From NCBI RefSeq assembly GCF_002443255.2, contig NW_019211455.1, positions 37,291,472 to 37,355,471 on the forward strand: a stretch of 64,000 nucleotides of DNA, read 5' to 3'. The first letter of the stretch is position 1; every line of letters begins with the position of its first letter. The notes beneath the pieces are model-generated. The model made no database searches and was not told where the DNA came from. It saw nothing but the letters and a program-made list of their open reading frames with translations. Source of the stretch: Varroa destructor (Eukaryota; Arthropoda; Arachnida; Mesostigmata; Varroidae). This document shows positions 62,733 through 64,000 of this stretch, one piece after another. Position numbers and translations under genes: made by a program.

Positions 62733-64000
62733 AATGTCATAATTTGTTTTCTGTTTTTCTACCTGTGATATCATTCGTTAATTCGTACAATTCATTGTAA
62801 TGCGTACAGGTAACATTGTTGAACTAAATTTGTGCCACATGCATTTCTATTTTGTTTGATAGTTTTATTTATTTATTTATTAAGTTTGATAGTTTTAGAT
62901 AAAGGAAGTAATGTATTTGTATTGTTGAGGTATCAAAACATAATTGTTAAGGAATTCTAATTCATATTCAAGGTGACTTCGAAAATTAAACAGTTTTAAC
63001 ATGGCGGATTACCAATTGCATGGTTCTGTGTTGCGTGCTTTATCAAAATAAACATTTTTTGCTCTTATTCACTCAGCCTCACGTTAGTAATCACATAATG
63101 GCTATTTCTAAAAGTAGAACAATCCTGCGAGCCAACGAGCGTTTTCCCTTGTAGTATGCGTTCTTACCTCAAGAATAACTTACGAAGCTGAATTACTTTC
63201 ACCGAAGTTATGACAACAGAGCTGATCCAAATTAACAAGCGCCCGGCCCTTTGCAGAATACTCATTACGTTTATGCCTTCAAAGCGTTACCTGGTAAATA
63301 TCCTTAAGAAACCTTTAAGTTCGCAATGGTAGCTGTATTAAGTTACTAGCAGGCATGCAGTGCTTTTCGGAGATTACCCACTGTCGTTTTTGTGCTCAAG
63401 TTTTAGGCAAATCCGCGCACTACAATGCTGCCTTATGGTTTTTGAGTATATTATAAAAATCGTTCTCAGTAAATTGTAAAGATAGATGTACATAAATAAA
63501 TTCAATAATCGCTTTTTTTATTCACACAGGTTGTGTAGCCTTTAGATGTCGTATTTAAACCGACTTAAGCTAGAGATCTCATGAAAGTATTGTGGAACAA
63601 TTGATGTTCAAACCGTAAATTGAAAACCACCCTCCTAAATTGTACACATTACCTCTATATTATAAATATTAGCAATACATAATAATAAATGCGCTCATGT
63701 ATACTTAGCTTTAGTTATTTTAAAACTAAAGCTTATTGGTACAACCATATTCCTACGCGTTGTTTATGTTATAATAGTAATAATATTACATGATTTGGAA
63801 AAAGCTTTGCGGATGTAGAAAAACACATCCGTATTATAAAGAATTCTTAGCAATTTACGATTATGCCAACTTATTGGGGTTTGAGCCGATAACTACCACA
63901 TAGCTATTAATAGAGCTGTTAATAGGGATACGTAACCCAGATCTACAGACGGATACGGGATATTCGAATCAATAGTCTTGTATTCTACAGATGGTTAAGC
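62733..64000. other. DTWD1 3' flank, no further gene seen
   Basis: AT-rich. It contains a possible poly(A) signal AATAAA at 63047-63052 and a duplicated TTTGATAGTTTTA around a (TTTA)n stretch at 62857-62899. No coding exon was recognised. Confidence 0.5.

Noticed and set aside
1..64000. CRISPR arrays, bacterial operons, riboswitches
   Set aside because: No spaced direct repeats or prokaryotic gene structure; the genes present have introns and eukaryotic promoters.

Overview
This window is eukaryotic nuclear DNA: AT-rich and gene-poor, with genes split by GT-AG introns, arthropod core promoter elements (TATA box plus a TCAGTT initiator), AT/CA microsatellites, homopolymer tracts and decayed non-LTR retrotransposons. 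An exon with the N-terminal signature of the arthropod agatoxin-like peptide (ALP) precursor family points to an arthropod. The small genes, short introns and sparse layout would fit a mite or other chelicerate, but that is inference and the species is not identified.

Layout. From 1 to 5.25 kb lies the 5' part of a minus-strand gene like ALP: a signal-peptide exon at 5042-5248 and two possible downstream exons at 2528-2653 and 1830-1928. The cysteine-rich mature part was not found and probably lies beyond base 1. From 5.25 to 30 kb there is no gene I can defend, only homopolymers, two weak reverse-transcriptase-like scraps, a palindrome and a few weak exon candidates (23.56 kb, 25.13 kb). At 30.05-31.58 kb two phase-matched plus-strand exons encode most of an unknown secreted protein. 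They are followed by a tRNA-like sequence and a zinc-finger relic. From 32.6 to 47 kb the sequence is mostly empty, with two GC-rich islands (37.2 and 39.6 kb), a 52-base (AT)n array and a two-copy repeat spaced 900 bases apart. At 47.0-47.7 kb there is an intronless gene for a 94-residue secreted protein with a well-spaced TATA/initiator promoter and a poly(A) signal. At 48.7-50.1 kb two different decayed LINE reverse transcriptases lie on the minus strand.

The right end holds the two best-supported genes, arranged head to head over a 579-base shared upstream region. PSMB3 (20S proteasome beta-3, minus strand, 3 coding exons, 205 aa) and DTWD1 (tRNA acp3U transferase, plus strand, 4 coding exons, 257 aa) are both complete. 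Both are housekeeping genes, so the shared region is a plausible bidirectional promoter.

Limits. Background open frames here are about as long as expected by chance at this base composition, so I did not call genes on frame length. I found no convincing new multi-gene system. The items most worth following up are the two unknown secreted-protein genes, the competing exons of the ALP-like gene, and the two-copy hairpin repeat at 44-45 kb.
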